From Celeribacter ethanolicus (GTDB lineage: Bacteria > Pseudomonadota > Alphaproteobacteria > Rhodobacterales > Rhodobacteraceae): a stretch of DNA of 64,000 nucleotides. Position numbers and translations under genes: made by a program. The stretch spans positions 1 through 64,000 of the forward strand of contig NZ_LRUC01000008.1 in the NCBI RefSeq assembly GCF_001550095.1, given 5' to 3'. Under the pieces are notes generated by a model. That model did no database searches. It was given only the letters and a program-made list of their open reading frames with translations, and was not told the DNA's origin. Below, piece after piece: positions 17,577 through 27,197 of this stretch. Within the stretch, counting starts at the first letter, position 1. Each line of letters starts with the position of its first letter.

Positions 17577-17864
17577 TCAGCCGTTCACGCTGTCTTTCAG
17601 CGCTTTGGCGATGGTCATTTTCACGACCTTGTCGGCTTCTTTTTTCATCTGGTCGCCGGTCTGCGGGTTGCGAACCATGCGCTCCGGGCGCTCGCGGCAG
17701 TAGATCTTGCCAACACCCGGCAGGGTCACGGCGCCACCGGCGGACACTTCTTTGGTGATGATCGCAGTGATCGCTTCGAGCGCAACACCAGCGGATTTCT
17801 TGTCGGTGCCCATTTCTTCGGCCAGAGCAGCCACGAGCTGGGTCTTGGTCATCGGTTTCGACAT
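17577..17864 (-). CDS. hup: DNA-binding protein HU
   Basis: 95 residues. A histone-like dimer that bends and compacts DNA. The N-terminal helices contain MTKTQLVAALAEEMG. The beta-arm region is GAVTLPGVGKIYCRERPERMVRNPQTG, with the RNPxTG motif near residue 70. The open frame extends upstream, but ATG 17864 with GAGGAG 10 nt upstream gives the normal HU length. A Cys in the arm region (IYCRERP), where most HU proteins have Val or Phe, is slightly unusual. The gene is separately transcribed. Confidence 0.93.
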   Translation of the reverse strand: MSKPMTKTQLVAALAEEMGTDKKSAGVALEAITAIITKEVSAGGAVTLPGVGKIYCRERPERMVRNPQTGDQMKKEADKVVKMTIAKALKDSVNG

Positions 17865-17999
17865 TGTCTGTATACTCCTCGTACGCCCCCCTTGGATTAG
17901 GGGATTATCGCGCATTTCTAAGCCAATATTGCGGGGGCATACAACGCCTAGTGTACATATACTGGGGTTTTCCGCGCATTTTGGACGAAAAAGACTCAC

Positions 18000-19484
18000 T
18001 TACAGGAAGGCCGTCTCCTCGAAGGAGCGCAATTTCCGGCTATGGATTCGCTCGATCGGCATCGCCCGCAAAAGCTCCATGGCGCGAATGCCGATCAGCA
18101 AGTGCCGGGAGACCTGCGATTTGTAGAACTCGGACGCCATCCCCGGCAATTTCAATTCGCCATGAAGCGGCTTATCCGACACGCACAAAAGCGTCCCGTA
18201 AGGCACACGGAACCGGAATCCGTTGGCGGCAATCGTCGCGCTTTCCATGTCGAGACCGATGGCACGCGACTGGCTCAACCGCTGCACCGGACCGGATTGG
18301 TCCCGAAGCTCCCAGTTCCGGTTGTCGATCGTCGCAACCGTCCCGGTTCGCATGATCCGCTTAAGCTCATAGCCCTCAAGTTCGGTGATCTGCTCCACCG
18401 CATCTTCAAGCGAGGTTTGAATCTCCGCCAGCGCCGGGATCGGCACCCAAACCGGCAGATCGTCGTCCAGCACGTGATCCTCACGCAGATAGGCATGTGC
18501 CAGAACGAAATCGCCAAGCCGTTGAGAATTCCGCAAGCCGGCGCAATGCCCGACCATGATCCAAGCATGCGGCCGCAGCACCGCAATGTGATCCGTCGCC
18601 GTTTTCGCATTCGACGGCCCGACCCCGATATTCACCAAAGTGATCCCGCCGCCATCGGCACGTTTCAGGTGATAGGTCGGCATTTGCGGCATCTTCGACG
18701 TGGGCGGTATCAACGTATCGGGATCGGTGATTTCGACATTCCCGGTCGAAACGAAGCTGGTGTAGCCGCTCTCCGGATCGGCCAGAACCTTGCGCGCATA
18801 GGCCTCGAATTCCGAGACGTAGAACTGATAGTTGGTGAACAACACATGGTTCTGGAAATGGCTCGCATCGGTCGCGGTGTAATGCGACAGACGGGCCAGA
18901 GAATAATCGATCCGCTGTGCCGTGAAGGGCGCGAGCGCGGAAGACCCATCCTCGTGCAGATAGCCGAACCCGTTCACAATATCATCATGAGTGGTGCTCA
19001 GATCCGGCACATCGAAGACATCGCGCAACGGAAACGCCATCGCACCTTCCTGCGGCACAGTGATGTTCTCGTCATTGGCAACGGCGAAATGCACCGGCAT
19101 CGGGGTCTGCGACGCCCCGATCTGAACCTGCACCCCGTGATTGCGCACGATCTGGGTGATCTGTTGCTTGAGGTAATTGCGGAACAGATCCGGCCGCGTG
19201 ATCGTCGTCGAATATTCGCCGGGCCCTGCCACATGACCAAAGGACAGCCGGCTGTCCATCGTCGCATGCGAGGTCGTCACCACGCGAATCTCCGGATAAT
19301 AAGCCCGATAGCGCGCCCTGGGCTTTTCGCCGCGTGCGATCATCGAGAATTTTTCGGCAAGAAAGGAACAGGCTTCCGTGTAGAGTTCTTCGAGCTGGCT
19401 GACCGCCGCCTCCGCATCGGAATAACTCCGGGGATCACGCTCCGGCGGGGTTTCAAGCATCAGGCTCGTCAAACGGCTGTCCAT
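18000..19484 (-). CDS. amn: AMP nucleosidase
   Basis: 494 residues. It hydrolyses AMP to adenine and ribose-5-phosphate and so helps set the adenylate pool. The N-terminal ~190 residues are the AMP-nucleosidase-specific domain. The C-terminal half is a nucleoside-phosphorylase fold with NIGVGPSNAKTATDHIAVLRPHAWIMVGHCAGLR and the catalytic-domain GLDMESATIAANGFRFRVPYG. ATG 19484 is preceded by AAGGA 8 nt away; the frame is open a further 40 codons upstream without support. It diverges from the SDR gene at 19572. Confidence 0.93.
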   Translation of the reverse strand: MDSRLTSLMLETPPERDPRSYSDAEAAVSQLEELYTEACSFLAEKFSMIARGEKPRARYRAYYPEIRVVTTSHATMDSRLSFGHVAGPGEYSTTITRPDLFRNYLKQQITQIVRNHGVQVQIGASQTPMPVHFAVANDENITVPQEGAMAFPLRDVFDVPDLSTTHDDIVNGFGYLHEDGSSALAPFTAQRIDYSLARLSHYTATDASHFQNHVLFTNYQFYVSEFEAYARKVLADPESGYTSFVSTGNVEITDPDTLIPPTSKMPQMPTYHLKRADGGGITLVNIGVGPSNAKTATDHIAVLRPHAWIMVGHCAGLRNSQRLGDFVLAHAYLREDHVLDDDLPVWVPIPALAEIQTSLEDAVEQITELEGYELKRIMRTGTVATIDNRNWELRDQSGPVQRLSQSRAIGLDMESATIAANGFRFRVPYGTLLCVSDKPLHGELKLPGMASEFYKSQVSRHLLIGIRAMELLRAMPIERIHSRKLRSFEETAFL

Positions 19485-19571
19485 TCTTATATTCCTTTTA
19501 TCAGCACGGTATCTCCACAGTTGAGACCATGTGCGGCGCGGACGCAAGAGTCCCGAAATCAGGAGAGACCC

Positions 19572-20438
19572 ATGACCACACAGAAACTGTTTTCCTTCGG
19601 TCACGGCTATAGCGCGCAGGCTTTGGCCCGTCGTCTCCTGCCGCAGGGCTGGGAGATCATCGGCACCACCCGTAACCCCGAAAAGGCACGGGAATTTGAC
19701 AATGCAGGTGTGGAGCCGATTTTACTCGGACAAGAGCCGATTCCAGCGCAATTAGGCGGCGCAACACATCTTTTGATCTCTGCTGGCCCGAATGCAGAGG
19801 GGGATCCGTTTCTGCGCGATTACCGGCAGCCTCTCATCAACGCCGCCCCAAATCTGCAATGGATCGGCTATCTTTCAACCACCGGGGTGTATGGCGATCA
19901 TGGCGGCGCGTGGGTCGATGAGGAAACCCCTCTGACCCCCGCCACGAAACGCGGCATCGCACGGGTTCAGGCCGAAATGGATTGGCAGGAGACTGCGCAG
20001 GATTTGGCTCTAAACCTGTCGATCTTTCGCCTCGCGGGCATCTACGGGCCGGGTCGAGGACCCTTCGCCAAGGTCCGAAATGGTACGGCCCGGCGCATCG
20101 TGAAAAAGGATCAGATCTTTTCCCGCATCCATGTCGAAGACATCGCTCAGGTTCTGGAAGCCTCGATCCACAGACCCGACTCCAGCGGAATCTATAATAT
20201 CTGCGACGACCTTCCGGTCCCGCCGCAGGAGGTGATCGGCTATGCCGCCGAACTTCTCGGCTTGCCGCTCCCGCCCGAAGAAGATTTCGAAACAGCGGAG
20301 ATGACTCCCATGGCGCGGAGTTTCTATGCAGAAAGCAAGAAGGTGCGAAACGACCGGATGAAGCGGGATCTGGGCATCCGGCTCATCTACCCGGATTACA
20401 AAACCGGCCTGCAAGCCTTGCTGCAAGAAGATCAGTAA
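19572..20438 (+). CDS. NAD(P)-binding SDR / epimerase-like protein
   Basis: 288 residues. The N-terminal Rossmann segment is LFSFGHGYSAQALARRLL (5-22), a variant Gly pattern of atypical SDRs. YLSTTGVYGDHGGAWVDE (about 98-115) is like the YeeZ family. The family active-site Tyr-x-x-x-Lys is not evident; instead there is RGIARVQAEMDW, typical of atypical SDRs. AGGAGAG lies 6 nt before the ATG. The function is unknown; relatives are annotated as nucleoside-diphosphate-sugar epimerases. It converges with the MFS gene, and the two ends overlap by 7 nt. Confidence 0.8.
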   Translation: MTTQKLFSFGHGYSAQALARRLLPQGWEIIGTTRNPEKAREFDNAGVEPILLGQEPIPAQLGGATHLLISAGPNAEGDPFLRDYRQPLINAAPNLQWIGYLSTTGVYGDHGGAWVDEETPLTPATKRGIARVQAEMDWQETAQDLALNLSIFRLAGIYGPGRGPFAKVRNGTARRIVKKDQIFSRIHVEDIAQVLEASIHRPDSSGIYNICDDLPVPPQEVIGYAAELLGLPLPPEEDFETAEMTPMARSFYAESKKVRNDRMKRDLGIRLIYPDYKTGLQALLQEDQ

Positions 20439-21619
20439 CGCCAGTTCCGCCGATAATCCCAAAGCGTAATGCCGTACAGAACCACCCCGGCAAAGGTCAG
20501 CACCGCACCGACATAGCCCGACGAGGTGAACCCGTAGCCCTTCGCGAGGTAGATCGAGGCGATAAACGGCCCCAGCGCATTAGCCACATTGAAGGCGGCA
20601 TGGTGCAACGCCGCCGCCAGCGCCTGCGCATCGCGGGCGACATCCATGAGCCGGGTCTGCAACAGGATCGGAAAACCGTTCGCCAGCCCCATCGCCAGCA
20701 CCAGCCCCGCCATGGCCCCACTTTGCCCCGCGATCAGCGGGTAAAGCAAAAGCAGACCGATATTCACGAACAGCATCAGAAACACCGACAGGTTCAGCGC
20801 CCGGTCCGCCGCCCAACCGGCAATCAGCGCGCCGAGCGTCATGCCAACCCCCATCAGCGCCAGAAACCACGGCACGGCGCCCTCTGCGACCTGCGTCACC
20901 TCCAGAAGCGTGGAGGTGAGATAGGTGTAGAAGGCAAAGAACCCGCCAAACCCGATCGCCCCGCTCAACAGGGTCAAAAGCACCTGCCGGTTCTTCAGCG
21001 CACCAAGCTCCTGCACCGCATTGGACCCATCGCCCGCCGCCGAGACCGGTGCGAAACTCAAAATCAACACTGCCGTCAGCGCCGCCAGAACGCCGACCAA
21101 CGCGAAAGCCCAGCGCCACCCCACCGTCTGACCAAGCACATTCGCCATAGGCACACCGACCACCGTCGCAATGGTCAGCCCCAACATGAGACGCGCCACA
21201 GCCTTGCCCCTCTGTCCGGGGCCGGCAAGAGAGGCCGCAAGCAAGGCCGCCACGCCGAAATAGGCGCCATGCGGCATACCGCTCAGGAAACGCGCGATGA
21301 ACATGGTCGTGTAATTCGGCGCTATCGCCGAGAGGACATGGGTCAGACAGAACATCGCCATCAAACCGACAAGCAACATCCGCCGCTCGATCCGCGCCGC
21401 CGCAATGGCGATCATCGGCGCACCGACGACAACCCCCAGCGCATAGGCCGAGACAAGGTGGCTCGCCTTCGCCTCATCTATGCCCAGCCCCCCGGCCATA
21501 TAGGGCAAGAGGCTCATCGTCGCGAATTCCGTCGTCCCGATGGCGAACCCGCCCATCGCAAGTGCGAAAAGAACGATACCCGGACGAGTGCCGGGCGCGG
21601 CTGTGGAGGCAACGGCCAT
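20432..21619 (-). CDS. MFS transporter, AraJ/YdhP-like (DHA1 group)
   Basis: 395 residues with 12 predicted transmembrane helices. GIVLFALAMGGFAIGTTEFATMSLLPYMA at the N-terminus is characteristic of the AraJ/PbuE/YdhP drug-and-sugar efflux group. The motif-A-like loop is RIERRMLLVGL, and SGMPHGAYFGVAA lies in helix 4. It probably exports sugars, purines or drugs by proton antiport; the substrate cannot be told from sequence. Its end overlaps the converging SDR gene by 7 nt. It is not clearly linked to neighbours. Confidence 0.85.
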   Translation of the reverse strand: MAVASTAAPGTRPGIVLFALAMGGFAIGTTEFATMSLLPYMAGGLGIDEAKASHLVSAYALGVVVGAPMIAIAAARIERRMLLVGLMAMFCLTHVLSAIAPNYTTMFIARFLSGMPHGAYFGVAALLAASLAGPGQRGKAVARLMLGLTIATVVGVPMANVLGQTVGWRWAFALVGVLAALTAVLILSFAPVSAAGDGSNAVQELGALKNRQVLLTLLSGAIGFGGFFAFYTYLTSTLLEVTQVAEGAVPWFLALMGVGMTLGALIAGWAADRALNLSVFLMLFVNIGLLLLYPLIAGQSGAMAGLVLAMGLANGFPILLQTRLMDVARDAQALAAALHHAAFNVANALGPFIASIYLAKGYGFTSSGYVGAVLTFAGVVLYGITLWDYRRNWRY

Positions 21620-21731
21620 GGGAAATCCTGATTTGAGGCAGACTGCAAACGCCAGTCTTCGTCCATTCAGGTCAAAGGATCAACCGCACGGCCAAAGCGC
21701 TTGCGTCATACCCGTCTTGCGAAAACAGCGA

Positions 21732-23660
21732 TCAGGCGCGCTTGCTCGCAATATCGGCAACCCCGAGCACGGAAAGCACCTTCGCCTCGATGTCCGGCGT
21801 GTTGAGACCGGCGGTCGCATACATGGCCTCGGGGCTTGCGTGGTCTATGAACGTATCGGGCAGGGTCATGGAGCGGAATTTCAGCCCGTGATCAAAGGCC
21901 CCTTCATTGGCCAGGAAATCCGCCACATGCGATCCGAAGCCACCGACAGAGCCCTCTTCGAGAGTGATCAGCGCCTCATGGTTCGCGGCCAGATCGCGGA
22001 TCAGGTCATGGTCCAGCGGCTTCGCAAACCGCGCATCGGCCACGGTGCAAGAGATACCCTTGGCAGCGAGGTTCTCTGCGGCTTTCAGCGCGGGTTCGAG
22101 GCGTGTGCCAAAAGACAAAAGCGCCACGCGCGTGCCTTCGCGCACGATGCGCCCCTTGCCAATCTCCAACACTTCGCCGCGCTCGGGCATTTGGACGCCA
22201 ACGCCCTCACCGCGCGGATAACGGAAGGCAATCGGCCCCTCGTTATGCGCCACGGCGGTGGCAACCATATGCTTCAACTCCGCCTCATCGGCAGCGGCCA
22301 TAACGACCATGCCCGGCAAATTCGCCATAAAGGCAATGTCGAACGCCCCCGCATGGGTCGCCCCATCGGCGCCGACAAGACCCGCACGGTCGATTGCGAA
22401 GCGCACGGGAAGACGTTGAATCGCCACGTCATGCACGACCTGATCGTAGCCGCGCTGCAAAAACGTCGAATACATCGCGCAAAACGGCTTCATCCCGCCT
22501 GCGGCCAGACCGGCGGAGAAGGTCACGCCGTGTTGCTCGGCAATGCCAACGTCGAAACACCGGGTCGGAAACCGTTCGGCGAAAAGGTCGAGCCCCGTGC
22601 CATCCGGCATGGCGGCGGTCACGGCAACAATCTTGTCGTCCCGCTCCGCTTCCTGAATGAGCGCATCCGCGAAAACCCGTGTGTAGGACGGCGCATTGGA
22701 TTTCGCTTTTTTCTGTTCGCCGGTGCGCACGTCGAATTTCGCCGTCGCATGCCCCTTGTCCGGACGGCTTTCGGCAGGCGCGTAACCCTTGCCCTTTTTC
22801 GTGATCGCATGGATCAGGATCGGCCCGGTGGCCCGCGCCTTCACGGTCCGAAGCACGCTCAGAAGCTGGTCCATGTCATGCCCGTCAACCGGACCGACAT
22901 AGGAAAAGCCCAGCTCCTCGAACAGCGTCCCGCCCACGGTCATGCCCTTGAGCATCTCCTTGGCGCGCTTGGCCCCTTCCTGAAACGGATGCGGCAAAAG
23001 GGAAACCGCGCCTTTCGCAGCCGCTTTCAATTCCTGAAACGGCGCCCCGGCATAGAGACGGGTGAGATAAGAGGACAGCGCACCGGTCGGCGGCGCGATG
23101 GACATTTCGTTGTCGTTCAGGATGACGATCAGGCGTTTGCCCAGATGGCCCGCGTTGTTCATCGCCTCGAATGCCATGCCCGCAGACATCGATCCATCAC
23201 CGATCACCGCAATCGCGTCGCCCAGCCCGTAATCCGGCGCGCCACCGAGATCGCGCGCCACGGCAAAGCCCAGCGCTGCGGAAATCGAGGTGGAACTGTG
23301 CCCGGCCCCAAAGGGGTCAAAGGGGCTTTCAGAGCGCTTGGTGAAACCGGAGAGGCCCTTTTCCTGTCGCAGCGTCCGCATCCGGTCGCGACGCCCTGTC
23401 AGGATCTTGTGCGGATAACATTGATGCGACACGTCCCAGATCAGCCGATCTTTCGGCGTATCGAACACCGCATGCAAAGCCACGGTCAGCTCCACCACGC
23501 CAAGCCCTGCCCCAAGATGCCCACCCGTCTCAGAGACGGCGGAGATCACCTCCTGGCGGAGCTCGGTCGCAAGACGCTTAAGCTCGACATCCGACAGCGC
23601 CTTGAGATCGGCGGGGACATTCACGCGGTCAAGTGTCGGTGTGGCTGGACGATCGGACAT
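21732..23660 (-). CDS. dxs: 1-deoxy-D-xylulose-5-phosphate synthase
   Basis: 642 residues, full family length. A thiamine-diphosphate enzyme that joins pyruvate and glyceraldehyde-3-phosphate at the entry of the MEP isoprenoid pathway. Visible features are [28 protein letters not shown], the ThDP motif [26 protein letters not shown] (about 150-190), and the transketolase-like [15 protein letters not shown] (about 425). It lies 14 nt downstream of ispA in an xseB-ispA-dxs cluster that is common in proteobacteria and feeds ubiquinone and undecaprenyl synthesis. Its ThDP cofactor links it to the TPP-controlled thiamine importer. Confidence 0.96.
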   Translation of the reverse strand: MSDRPATPTLDRVNVPADLKALSDVELKRLATELRQEVISAVSETGGHLGAGLGVVELTVALHAVFDTPKDRLIWDVSHQCYPHKILTGRRDRMRTLRQEKGLSGFTKRSESPFDPFGAGHSSTSISAALGFAVARDLGGAPDYGLGDAIAVIGDGSMSAGMAFEAMNNAGHLGKRLIVILNDNEMSIAPPTGALSSYLTRLYAGAPFQELKAAAKGAVSLLPHPFQEGAKRAKEMLKGMTVGGTLFEELGFSYVGPVDGHDMDQLLSVLRTVKARATGPILIHAITKKGKGYAPAESRPDKGHATAKFDVRTGEQKKAKSNAPSYTRVFADALIQEAERDDKIVAVTAAMPDGTGLDLFAERFPTRCFDVGIAEQHGVTFSAGLAAGGMKPFCAMYSTFLQRGYDQVVHDVAIQRLPVRFAIDRAGLVGADGATHAGAFDIAFMANLPGMVVMAAADEAELKHMVATAVAHNEGPIAFRYPRGEGVGVQMPERGEVLEIGKGRIVREGTRVALLSFGTRLEPALKAAENLAAKGISCTVADARFAKPLDHDLIRDLAANHEALITLEEGSVGGFGSHVADFLANEGAFDHGLKFRSMTLPDTFIDHASPEAMYATAGLNTPDIEAKVLSVLGVADIASKRA

Positions 23661-23674
23661 GGCGTCTCGCTTTC

Positions 23675-24541
23675 TCAGGTTTCCCGCGAAATAACGAAGC
23701 GGGCGACGTCTCGCAAGGGTTCGGCACGGGTTCCATAGGGGCTTAAGGCCGCACAGGCTTCATCGACCAAGGCCACGGCACGCGCTTTCGCCCCCTCAAG
23801 ACCCAGAAGCGACACGAACGTCGCCTTCCCCGCATCTGCATCCTTGCCCACGGCCTTGCCGGTTTTTTCGACATCGCCCTCGACATCGAGAATGTCGTCC
23901 TGAATCTGGAAGGCGAGGCCCAGCGCCTTGGCATAGGCGCCCAGCGGTGTGGGATCGGCCCCAGCCAGAACCGCCCCCGCACGGGCGGACCATTCGATCA
24001 GCGCCCCGGTCTTGTTGCCCTGCAACACAGTGATCTCGTCGAGGCTCAGAGGCGTAGCGGAGGTTTCCGCCGCAATATCCTGCGCCTGCCCCAGAACCAT
24101 GCCCCGTACACCGGAAGAACGCGCCAGAGAGGCGATCAATTCGACCCGAACCTGACTGGAAACACCCAGTTCTGGCCAGGTCAAAAGCTCGAAAGCAAGG
24201 GGCTGAAGCGCGTCGCCCACGAGCACGGCGGTCGCTTCGTCCCAGCGCTTATGCACGGTCGGCTGCCCCCGGCGCAAATCGTCGTCGTCCATACAGGGCA
24301 GATCGTCATGCACAAGGCTGTAGGCATGCAGCGCCTCAATCGCGGCGGCGGCCCAGACCGATTGCGCGGGCGCAATCCCATGCAGCGCCGCACCTTCCAT
24401 CACGAGGAAAGCCCGCAAACATTTGCCGCCCTCAAGTGCATAGCGCATGCCCTCCTCGACCGGCATGGCACCAAGCGGGGACAAAACAGTCTCAAAACAG
24501 GCGGAAACCGCCGCTTTGCAACGCGCCAGACCGTCTTGCAT
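23675..24541 (-). CDS. ispA: Farnesyl diphosphate synthase (geranyltranstransferase)
   Basis: 288 residues. It condenses IPP with DMAPP and GPP to give FPP. The first aspartate-rich motif is [16 protein letters not shown] (DDxxxxD type, about residue 82). The second is [13 protein letters not shown] (about 220). GGKCLRAFL (residue ~35) binds substrate. ATG 24541 overlaps the xseB stop (TGATG). A longer frame from TTG 24640 would lie entirely inside xseB and is rejected. Confidence 0.94.
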   Translation of the reverse strand: MQDGLARCKAAVSACFETVLSPLGAMPVEEGMRYALEGGKCLRAFLVMEGAALHGIAPAQSVWAAAAIEALHAYSLVHDDLPCMDDDDLRRGQPTVHKRWDEATAVLVGDALQPLAFELLTWPELGVSSQVRVELIASLARSSGVRGMVLGQAQDIAAETSATPLSLDEITVLQGNKTGALIEWSARAGAVLAGADPTPLGAYAKALGLAFQIQDDILDVEGDVEKTGKAVGKDADAGKATFVSLLGLEGAKARAVALVDEACAALSPYGTRAEPLRDVARFVISRET

Positions 24542-24783
24542 CAGACACCTTCGGCCTTGGTCACGCCCTTGGCTTGGCCATCCGGGCCGATGGTGATCTT
24601 TTCGACCTTTTCCTCGGCGTCCTTGAGCTTGGCCTCGCAATGCGCCTTGAGCGCCGCGCCGCGTTCGTACAAAGCAATGCTGTCCTCAAGCGCCACGTCA
24701 CCGCGTTCGAGCTTGCTCACAACCTCGTTCAACTCCGCCATAGCGGTTTCAAAGGACATTTCGCTGACCGGCGTATCGCTCAT
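24541..24783 (-). CDS. xseB: Exodeoxyribonuclease VII small subunit
   Basis: 80 residues. It forms with XseA the enzyme that degrades single-stranded DNA into acid-soluble oligonucleotides. SFETAMAELNEVVSKLERGD and LEDSIALYERGAAL are the conserved paired helices (about 10-45). ATG 24783 is preceded by GGAGAG; a TTG four codons upstream is less likely. It overlaps ispA by 1 nt. xseA is not in the window. Confidence 0.94.
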   Translation of the reverse strand: MSDTPVSEMSFETAMAELNEVVSKLERGDVALEDSIALYERGAALKAHCEAKLKDAEEKVEKITIGPDGQAKGVTKAEGV

Positions 24784-24854
24784 CTGACTCTCCAAAATGC
24801 TTTCTCACTGCATATAGGAAAACCGGCGGGAAAAGCCAGTTTGACTTTGCCGAC

Positions 24855-25553
24855 TTACTCCGGCGTCAGCATATATCCCGCACCCCGCACGGTCTGAAGA
24901 TAACGCGGCTGGCGCGGGTCGTCTTCGAGCTTGCGGCGCAGACGCGTGATCTGGACATCGACGGCCCGCTCCTGCGCCTGATCGCCATCGCGTCCCAGCC
25001 GTTCGACCAACTCGCTCCGCGTGACCGGCTCTCCCGCCGAGGTCACGAAAATCTTCATCAACTGCGCCTCGGTCCCGGTCAGCCGCACGATCTGGTCGCC
25101 TTCCCAAAGCTCGCCGCGCTCGACATCGTAACGGAACCGCCCGAGATGCAGGTATTTCGGCCCCGCCTCCGCCTGCTCCATCTGCGGCATCCGGCGCAGC
25201 ACCGCGTTGATCCGCAACAAAAGCTCTTTCGGCTCGAACGGCTTCGGCAGGTAATCGTCCGCCCCCGCCTCAAGCCCGGCAATCCGATCCTCGGTCTCGC
25301 CCTTCGCGGTCAAAAGCATGATCGGCGTCGAAAGGGTCTTACGCAGATCGCGCGTCAGGCTGATCCCGTCCTCGCCCGGCATCATCACATCGAGCACAAT
25401 GAGATCGAATTCCAGCCCCGCAAGCAAACGCCGCGCATGGGCCGCATCCCGCGCCGCCGTCACACAAAACCCGTGCCGGATGAGGAACTTCTGCAACAGC
25501 CCCCTGATCCGCTCGTCATCGTCCACAATCAGAAGGTGGATTTCCCCACTCAA
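24855..25553 (-). CDS. petR: OmpR-family response regulator (PetR-like)
   Basis: 232 residues. A receiver domain (1-120) has the acidic pocket DDD at 11-13, the phosphorylated D55 (LIVLDVMMPG), and K105 in the DYLPKPF loop. The C-terminal winged helix (about 135-230) ends with RAVDVQITRLRRKLEDD and RTVRGAGYML. The start is TTG with a strong AAGGAGG about 6 nt upstream, 1 nt after the MarR-type gene stop. The pair resembles petP-petR of Rhodobacter capsulatus, where petR is needed for growth and lies next to the bc1 operon. No histidine kinase is encoded nearby. The symbol rests on this context. Confidence 0.8.
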   Translation of the reverse strand: MSGEIHLLIVDDDERIRGLLQKFLIRHGFCVTAARDAAHARRLLAGLEFDLIVLDVMMPGEDGISLTRDLRKTLSTPIMLLTAKGETEDRIAGLEAGADDYLPKPFEPKELLLRINAVLRRMPQMEQAEAGPKYLHLGRFRYDVERGELWEGDQIVRLTGTEAQLMKIFVTSAGEPVTRSELVERLGRDGDQAQERAVDVQITRLRRKLEDDPRQPRYLQTVRGAGYMLTPE

Positions 25554-25554
25554 C

Positions 25555-26067
25555 CTAGTCCTCCTTCCCGGACAGCGCGTTGAAAAACGCCGTCTGATCC
25601 GGGTCCATCATCGCCTCGAGCACCTGCCGGAACCCCGAAACGGCCTCGTGTCCCGCCTCGCGATACGCCGCGCGCATCCGGGCGCGTTGCACCTCTGCAA
25701 TCTCACCTTCCAGCACTTTGCCCGTCTCCGTCAAATAGAGATGACGTTCGCGCTTGTCCTGAACGCCCACTCGGCTTTCCACCAGACCGTCTTCGATCAA
25801 CGTCCGCAGCACACGGTTGAGCGACTGTTTCGTCACGCCGAGAATGCCCAGAAGGTTGTTCACATTGGTGCCCGGAGCACGGGAAATGAAATGCAGTGCA
25901 CGGTGATGCGCCCGGCCATAGCCGTGTTTTTCGAGAATACGATCCGGGTCCGCCGTAAAACCGCGATAAGCAAAGAACATCGCCTCGATGCCCTTACGAA
26001 GCTGTTCATCCGTCAGAAAAAGCAGTGCTTCCCCACTCTTGGTTCCGCCAGATTTACCATCCGCCAT
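25555..26067 (-). CDS. petP: MarR-family regulator (PetP-like)
   Basis: 170 residues. The winged-helix domain spans about 35-140: HHRALHFISRAPGTNVNNLLGILGVTKQSLNRVLRTLIEDGLV is the HTH, and QDKRERHLYLTETG is the beta-wing. ATG 26067 with GAGG 6 nt upstream is chosen over a TTG nine codons earlier. It is followed after 1 nt by the PetR-like regulator, so the pair is co-transcribed. In R. capsulatus the equivalent pair affects cytochrome synthesis and viability. Ligand and targets cannot be read from the sequence. Confidence 0.78.
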   Translation of the reverse strand: MADGKSGGTKSGEALLFLTDEQLRKGIEAMFFAYRGFTADPDRILEKHGYGRAHHRALHFISRAPGTNVNNLLGILGVTKQSLNRVLRTLIEDGLVESRVGVQDKRERHLYLTETGKVLEGEIAEVQRARMRAAYREAGHEAVSGFRQVLEAMMDPDQTAFFNALSGKED

Positions 26068-26120
26068 ATCCTGCCTCGTTCTCGAACTGCGCAAATTACG
26101 TACAGTTTAAGTCAGTGTTG

Positions 26121-26149
26121 TTGACATTCCAAGACGGAATTGATAGCGA
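26121..26149 (+). promoter_or_regulatory. Candidate sigma-70 promoter of the aminotransferase gene
   Basis: TTGACA at 26121-26126, a 17-nt spacer and TAGCGA at 26144-26149, 86 nt upstream of the aminotransferase start. The -35 is perfect and the -10 is weak. It lies in the divergent region shared with the MarR-type gene. Confidence 0.4.
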
Positions 26150-26234
26150 AACCGGGATTTCACGCAACAATCATCCCATTTGATGCCACCCGGCGCAACT
26201 TCATGAAAGAGGGATGTCGACAAAGGAGAGTCCC

Positions 26235-27104
26235 ATGGCTGGCAGCTACGAAGATCGCGACGGCTACATCTGGATGGACGGCACGCTCGTCGATTGGCGC
26301 GACGCCAAGGTCCATATTCTTACCCATGCCATGCATTACGCCTCCTCCGTGTTCGAGGGTGAGCGTTGCTACAATGGCAAGATCTTCAAATCCGTCGCGC
26401 ATTCCGAACGGCTGCTCGCCTCGGGCAAGGCGCTCGACATGCCGATCCCCTATTCGGTCGAAGAGATCGAAAAGGCGAAATACGACATGCTCAAGGCCAA
26501 TGGCTGGACCGACGCCTATGTGCGCGTGGTCGCCTGGCGTGGCGCTGGCGAAGACATGGGTGTCTCTGCGCTGCGCAACCCGGTGCGCATGGCCGTCGCC
26601 GGTTGGGAATGGGGCGCCTATTATGGCGATGCCAAAATGAAGGGCGCCAAGCTCGACATCGCGAAATGGAAACGTCCCTCGCCGGAAACCATCCCGACCG
26701 CCGCCAAAGCCGCCGGTCTCTACATGATCTGCACCATGTCGAAACACGCGGCCGAAGCCAAAGGCTGCTCCGACGCGCTGTTCATGGACTATCGCGGTTA
26801 TGTCGCCGAGGCGACGGGCGCGAACATCTTCTTCGTCAAGGACGGTGAAGTGCACACGCCGATCCCGGATGCGATCCTGAACGGCATCACCCGCCAAACC
26901 GTCATCGCCATGCTCAAGGACAAGGGCGTGACCGTGCACGAACGCCGTATCCTGCCCGAGGAGCTTGAAGGTTTCGAACAATGCTTCCTCACCGGCACCG
27001 CCGCTGAAGTGACCCCCGTGGGCCAGATCGGTGACTATATGTTCGAGGTCGGCGCACTCACCCGCGAGATCTCCGAAGATTACGAAAAACTGGTGCGCAG
27101 CTGA
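26235..27104 (+). CDS. ilvE: Branched-chain amino acid aminotransferase
   Basis: 289 residues. A fold-type IV PLP enzyme that transaminates leucine, isoleucine and valine with 2-oxoglutarate. Conserved segments are HAMHYASSVFEGERCY (residues 31-46), IPTAAKAAGLYM with the candidate PLP lysine (about 155), and EATGANIFFVKDG (about 194). AAGGAGAG lies about 5 nt before ATG 26235; an upstream ATG seven codons earlier is less likely. It is transcribed alone, divergent from petP-petR. Confidence 0.92.
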   Translation: MAGSYEDRDGYIWMDGTLVDWRDAKVHILTHAMHYASSVFEGERCYNGKIFKSVAHSERLLASGKALDMPIPYSVEEIEKAKYDMLKANGWTDAYVRVVAWRGAGEDMGVSALRNPVRMAVAGWEWGAYYGDAKMKGAKLDIAKWKRPSPETIPTAAKAAGLYMICTMSKHAAEAKGCSDALFMDYRGYVAEATGANIFFVKDGEVHTPIPDAILNGITRQTVIAMLKDKGVTVHERRILPEELEGFEQCFLTGTAAEVTPVGQIGDYMFEVGALTREISEDYEKLVRS

Positions 27105-27197
27105 GATCAAACCCTTTTGCGCTCCCAGCAAAGGACATTAACCGGGAAATAAGGGCTTTCTGCCAATCTGCGCGCACATGATTGGCAGGAGGTTCCC

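Noticed and set aside
21540-23738. A 732-codon plus-strand open frame
   Set aside because: Antisense to dxs over its whole length. No motif, and no ribosome-binding site at its start.
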